Source: Pseudomonadota bacterium
GTDB taxonomy: Bacteria; Pseudomonadota; Gammaproteobacteria; Burkholderiales; Burkholderiaceae_E
NCBI GenBank assembly: GCA_023389175.1
Contig: JAEWEW010000278.1
Coordinates: 1-17,151 of the forward strand
Direction of reading: 5' to 3'
DNA: 17,151 nt
This document shows positions 15,116 to 17,151 of the stretch, piece after piece. Both the position numbers and the translations under genes were made by a program. The notes below the pieces were generated by a model. That model saw only the letters and a program-made list of their open reading frames with translations, had not been told where the DNA came from and ran no database searches. Numbering within the stretch: the first letter of the stretch is position 1; each line of letters begins with the position of its first letter.

Positions 15116-15159
15116 AGGCGGCCAGCGGCCGGGCGAAGCCCGATCCGCGGTTGCCGCCT
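15116..15159 (+). repeat. Nested hairpin between suyB and slcC
   Basis: AGGCGGC (15116-15122) pairs with GCCGCCT (15153-15159); inside it CGGGC (15130-15134) pairs with GCCCG (15138-15142) around a GAA loop. No T-run follows. It could stabilise the suyAB message or lower downstream expression. Confidence 0.4.
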
Positions 15160-15189
15160 GGCCGGCATTCTTCGGTAGCGGCTGCAGTC

Positions 15190-16119
15190 ATGCGGATCGT
15201 GATCACGGAGTTCATGGATGAGGCGGCGGTCGCGTCGCTGCGTCCCCGCTTCGATGTCGACTATGAGCCCACCCTGGTGGATGACCGCCGCTCGCTGGTC
15301 GCAAGGCTGGCCGGCGCGCAGGGCCTGATCGTGCGCAACCGCACCCAGGTGGATGCGGATCTGCTCGCTCGCGCACCGGCGCTGCGGGTGGTGGGGCGCC
15401 TCGGCGTGGGCCTGGACAACATCGACATGGCCGCCTGCAAGTCGCGCGGCATCACCGTCTTCCCAGCCAGTGGCGCCAACGCGCTGGCGGTGGCGGAATA
15501 CGTCGTCATGACGGCGATGCTGCTCCTGCGCGGCATCCTGCCGGCGACCGCGCAGGTCGCGGCCGGACAGTGGCCGAGGGCCGCCTTCTCCAACGGTCGC
15601 GAGACGGCCGGCAAGACGCTGGGGCTGGTCGGCTTCGGCGACATCGGGCGGCTCACGGCGTCGCTTGCCATTGCGATGGGCATGAACGTGGTGGCGAGCG
15701 ACCCGGCGCTGCCGGCCGATTCGCCCCTCTGGCGCGAGCGCAAGGTCCGCGCGCTGCCTCTCCCGGAGCTGCTCGCGGAGGCCGACGTGGTGAGCCTGCA
15801 CGTGCCGCTCACCGCCGGCACCCGTGGCTTGCTCGACGCCGAGCGCATCGGCCTGATGAAGCCCGGCTCGGTGCTGATCAACAGCTCCCGGGGCGGCGTC
15901 GTCGACGAGGCGGCGCTCGCCCAGGCCCTGCGCTCGGGCCGGCTCGCGGGCGCGGCGCTCGACGTCTTCGCCGACGAGCCGCTGCCGGCAGGATCGGTGC
16001 TGGCGGACGTGCCCAACCTGATCCTCACCCCGCACGTGGGCGGCCTGACGATGGAATCGAACCAGCGCGTGAGCAGCATGGTGGCCGAGCGGGTCAGCCG
16101 CTTCCTCGGCGTCGATTGA
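15190..16119 (+). CDS. slcC: (S)-sulfolactate dehydrogenase (D-2-hydroxyacid dehydrogenase family)
   Basis: A 309-residue NAD-dependent 2-hydroxyacid dehydrogenase of the phosphoglycerate dehydrogenase family. Visible: nucleotide fold GLVGFGDIG (145-153), then D171 for NAD preference, catalytic R234 (NSSRGGVVDE), E263 (DVFADEP) and H282 (TPHVGG). The N-terminus ITEFMDEAAVASL and LIVRNRTQVD match SlcC sequences as I remember them. In the characterised case (Chromohalobacter salexigens) SlcC oxidises (S)-sulfolactate to 3-sulfopyruvate with NAD. Its place between suyAB and comC supports this role. There is no C-terminal regulatory domain, unlike long SerA. Start ATG at 15190 follows a weak ribosome site after a 91-base gap with a hairpin; an in-frame ATG at 15151 sits within the hairpin. 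A simple D-3-phosphoglycerate dehydrogenase is less likely. Confidence 0.85.
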   Translation: MRIVITEFMDEAAVASLRPRFDVDYEPTLVDDRRSLVARLAGAQGLIVRNRTQVDADLLARAPALRVVGRLGVGLDNIDMAACKSRGITVFPASGANALAVAEYVVMTAMLLLRGILPATAQVAAGQWPRAAFSNGRETAGKTLGLVGFGDIGRLTASLAIAMGMNVVASDPALPADSPLWRERKVRALPLPELLAEADVVSLHVPLTAGTRGLLDAERIGLMKPGSVLINSSRGGVVDEAALAQALRSGRLAGAALDVFADEPLPAGSVLADVPNLILTPHVGGLTMESNQRVSSMVAERVSRFLGVD

Positions 16120-16169
16120 TCGCCGGCGCTGCGCCCGCGCTTCCTCGCAACTCTCATGATGGACCTTCC

Positions 16170-17151
16170 ATGACCCGCCTGCCGATTGGAGCGCTGGAGC
16201 AACTGGTCGCGCGCGTGCTGGAGCGCGCCGGCGCGAACCCGGCGATGGCGCGCGCCACCGCGGTCGCGCTGGTCGCCGCAGAAGCGGAAGGCATGGGCTC
16301 GCACGGGCTGTTCCGGGCGACGCAGTATGCCGCGCATCTGCGCAACGGGCGGGTGGACGGCGCGGCCGTGCCTCGCGTGGTCGCGCAGAAGGCGGCGGCC
16401 TGCCTGGTCGATGCCGCCGACGGCCTGGCCTTCCCGGCATGCGAGCTCGCGGTGAGCGAGGCAATCGCGCGCGCCTGCGAATGCGGGGCTGCGTTCGCCG
16501 GCGTGACGCGCAGCCACCACTTCGGCGTCGCGGCGTATCACCTGGAGCCGGTCGCGCGGGCCGGCATGGTCGGGCTCGCCTTCGGCAACTCGCCGGCCGC
16601 GATGCCGGCCTGGGGCGGGCGTCGCGCGATCTTCGGCACCAATCCGGTCGCAGCGGTGTTCCCGCGACGCGGCGCGCCGGCACTGGTCGTGGACCTGTCG
16701 CTGTCAGAGGTGGCCCGCGGCAAGCTCATGGTCGCCGCCCGGGAGGGACGCCCCATTCCCGAAGGATGGGCCGTGGACCGCGACGGCAATCCCACGACCG
16801 ATGCCAAGGCGGCGCTCGACGGGATGATGCTGCCCGCGGGCGGCGTGAAGGGCGCGATGCTCGCCCTGGTGGTGGAGCTGCTGTGCTGCGCGCTGACCGG
16901 CGCCTCGTTCGGCTTCGAAGCCGACTCCTTCCTCGCCGAGACCGGCAACCGGCCACGTGTCGGCCAGGCCTTCTTCGTGGTCGATCCGGGAGCGCTTGCG
17001 GGACAGGGTGTCTTCCACGAGCGGCTGGAATGCGTGGTCGCCACCATGCTGCTCGACGAGTCGGTCAGGCTGCCTGGCGCGCGGCGACGCGCGCTGCGCG
17101 ACGCCGCGGAGCGGGAAGGCATCGAGGTGCCGCCGGCGGTGCTCGAAGGCC
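16170..17151 (+). CDS. comC: (R)-sulfolactate dehydrogenase, Ldh2 family (3' end outside window)
   Basis: An open frame of at least 327 residues reaching the right edge, with perhaps only a few residues missing, as family members are near 330-350. It belongs to the malate/L-lactate/sulfolactate dehydrogenase (Ldh2) family, whose NAD(P) binding fold is unlike Rossmann dehydrogenases. Visible: GMGSHGLFRA (41-50), VTRSHHFGVAAYHL (112-125) with catalytic H116/H117, FGNSPAAMPAWGG (138-150), FGTNPVA (155-161) and GGVKGAML. ComC reduces 3-sulfopyruvate to (R)-sulfolactate, the SuyAB substrate. The gene lies 51 bases after slcC, same strand, as in known sulfolactate clusters. Shine-Dalgarno match is weak (GATGGA). 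Annotation as malate or ureidoglycolate dehydrogenase is possible on sequence alone; the context decides. Confidence 0.86.
   Translation, partial: MTRLPIGALEQLVARVLERAGANPAMARATAVALVAAEAEGMGSHGLFRATQYAAHLRNGRVDGAAVPRVVAQKAAACLVDAADGLAFPACELAVSEAIARACECGAAFAGVTRSHHFGVAAYHLEPVARAGMVGLAFGNSPAAMPAWGGRRAIFGTNPVAAVFPRRGAPALVVDLSLSEVARGKLMVAAREGRPIPEGWAVDRDGNPTTDAKAALDGMMLPAGGVKGAMLALVVELLCCALTGASFGFEADSFLAETGNRPRVGQAFFVVDPGALAGQGVFHERLECVVATMLLDESVRLPGARRRALRDAAEREGIEVPPAVLEG

Noticed and set aside
13815..15215. 466-codon minus-strand open frame opposite suyB
   Set aside because: Antisense shadow; suyB on the other strand has a recognised family, a ribosome site and operon context.
15190..16119. 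Biosynthetic D-3-phosphoglycerate dehydrogenase (serA)
   Set aside because: No regulatory C-terminal domain, N-terminus like SlcC, and an operon with suyAB and comC.
14971..16683. 570-codon minus-strand open frame opposite slcC and comC
   Set aside because: Arg/Pro/Ala-rich shadow with no motif; it crosses two recognised genes.
1..17151. CRISPR array, insertion sequence, tRNA or phage genes
   Set aside because: No regularly spaced direct repeats, no transposase or integrase motifs, and no tRNA-like fold were seen on either strand by eye.

Overview
The window comes from a high-GC bacterium, most likely a betaproteobacterium of the Burkholderiales. Reasons: very high G+C with strong third-position GC bias, a Bug/TctC-type periplasmic receptor (a family hugely expanded in that order), HutC-type GntR regulators next to catabolic genes, and an Atm1-type exporter. 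The placement is inference from gene content only. Many long antisense ORFs are by-products of the base composition. No tRNA, rRNA, insertion sequence, prophage or CRISPR array was seen.

Left part (1-6444), housekeeping or mixed genes: a secreted endonuclease/exonuclease/phosphatase-family protein cut by the left edge (minus); a divergent acyl-CoA synthetase-like enzyme with two altered motifs; an Atm1/ABCB7-type ABC exporter; a convergent AlkB-like 2-oxoglutarate/Fe(II) dioxygenase; and an orphan LuxR-type regulator.

Middle part: a compact minus-strand operon (10058 down to 6455) encodes a GntR/UTRA repressor, a Bug solute receptor, and the large and small subunits of a two-subunit aconitase X. 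Its promoter (TTGACG-17-TAGCAT) overlaps a clean inverted repeat, as expected for autorepression. Diverging from it is an XRE/MmyB-like regulator fused in frame to a DOPA 4,5-dioxygenase-like domain. A convergent gene encodes an Asp-rich lipoprotein of unknown function.

Right part (12790-17151): a GntR/UTRA regulator diverges from suyA-suyB-slcC-comC, a (2R)-sulfolactate desulfonation operon. SlcC oxidises (S)-sulfolactate to 3-sulfopyruvate, ComC reduces that to (R)-sulfolactate, and SuyAB cleaves it to pyruvate and sulfite. The two dehydrogenases thus act together as a racemase. comC runs off the right edge. These four are easily mis-annotated as altronate dehydratase, phosphoglycerate dehydrogenase and malate/lactate dehydrogenase. 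The suy promoter (TTGATT-17-TAGCAT) has the same layout as that of the aconitase X operon and also carries an inverted repeat around its -10 box.

Most worth following: the sulfolactate cluster, the two-subunit aconitase X with a Bug receptor and unknown substrate, and the regulator-dioxygenase fusion.
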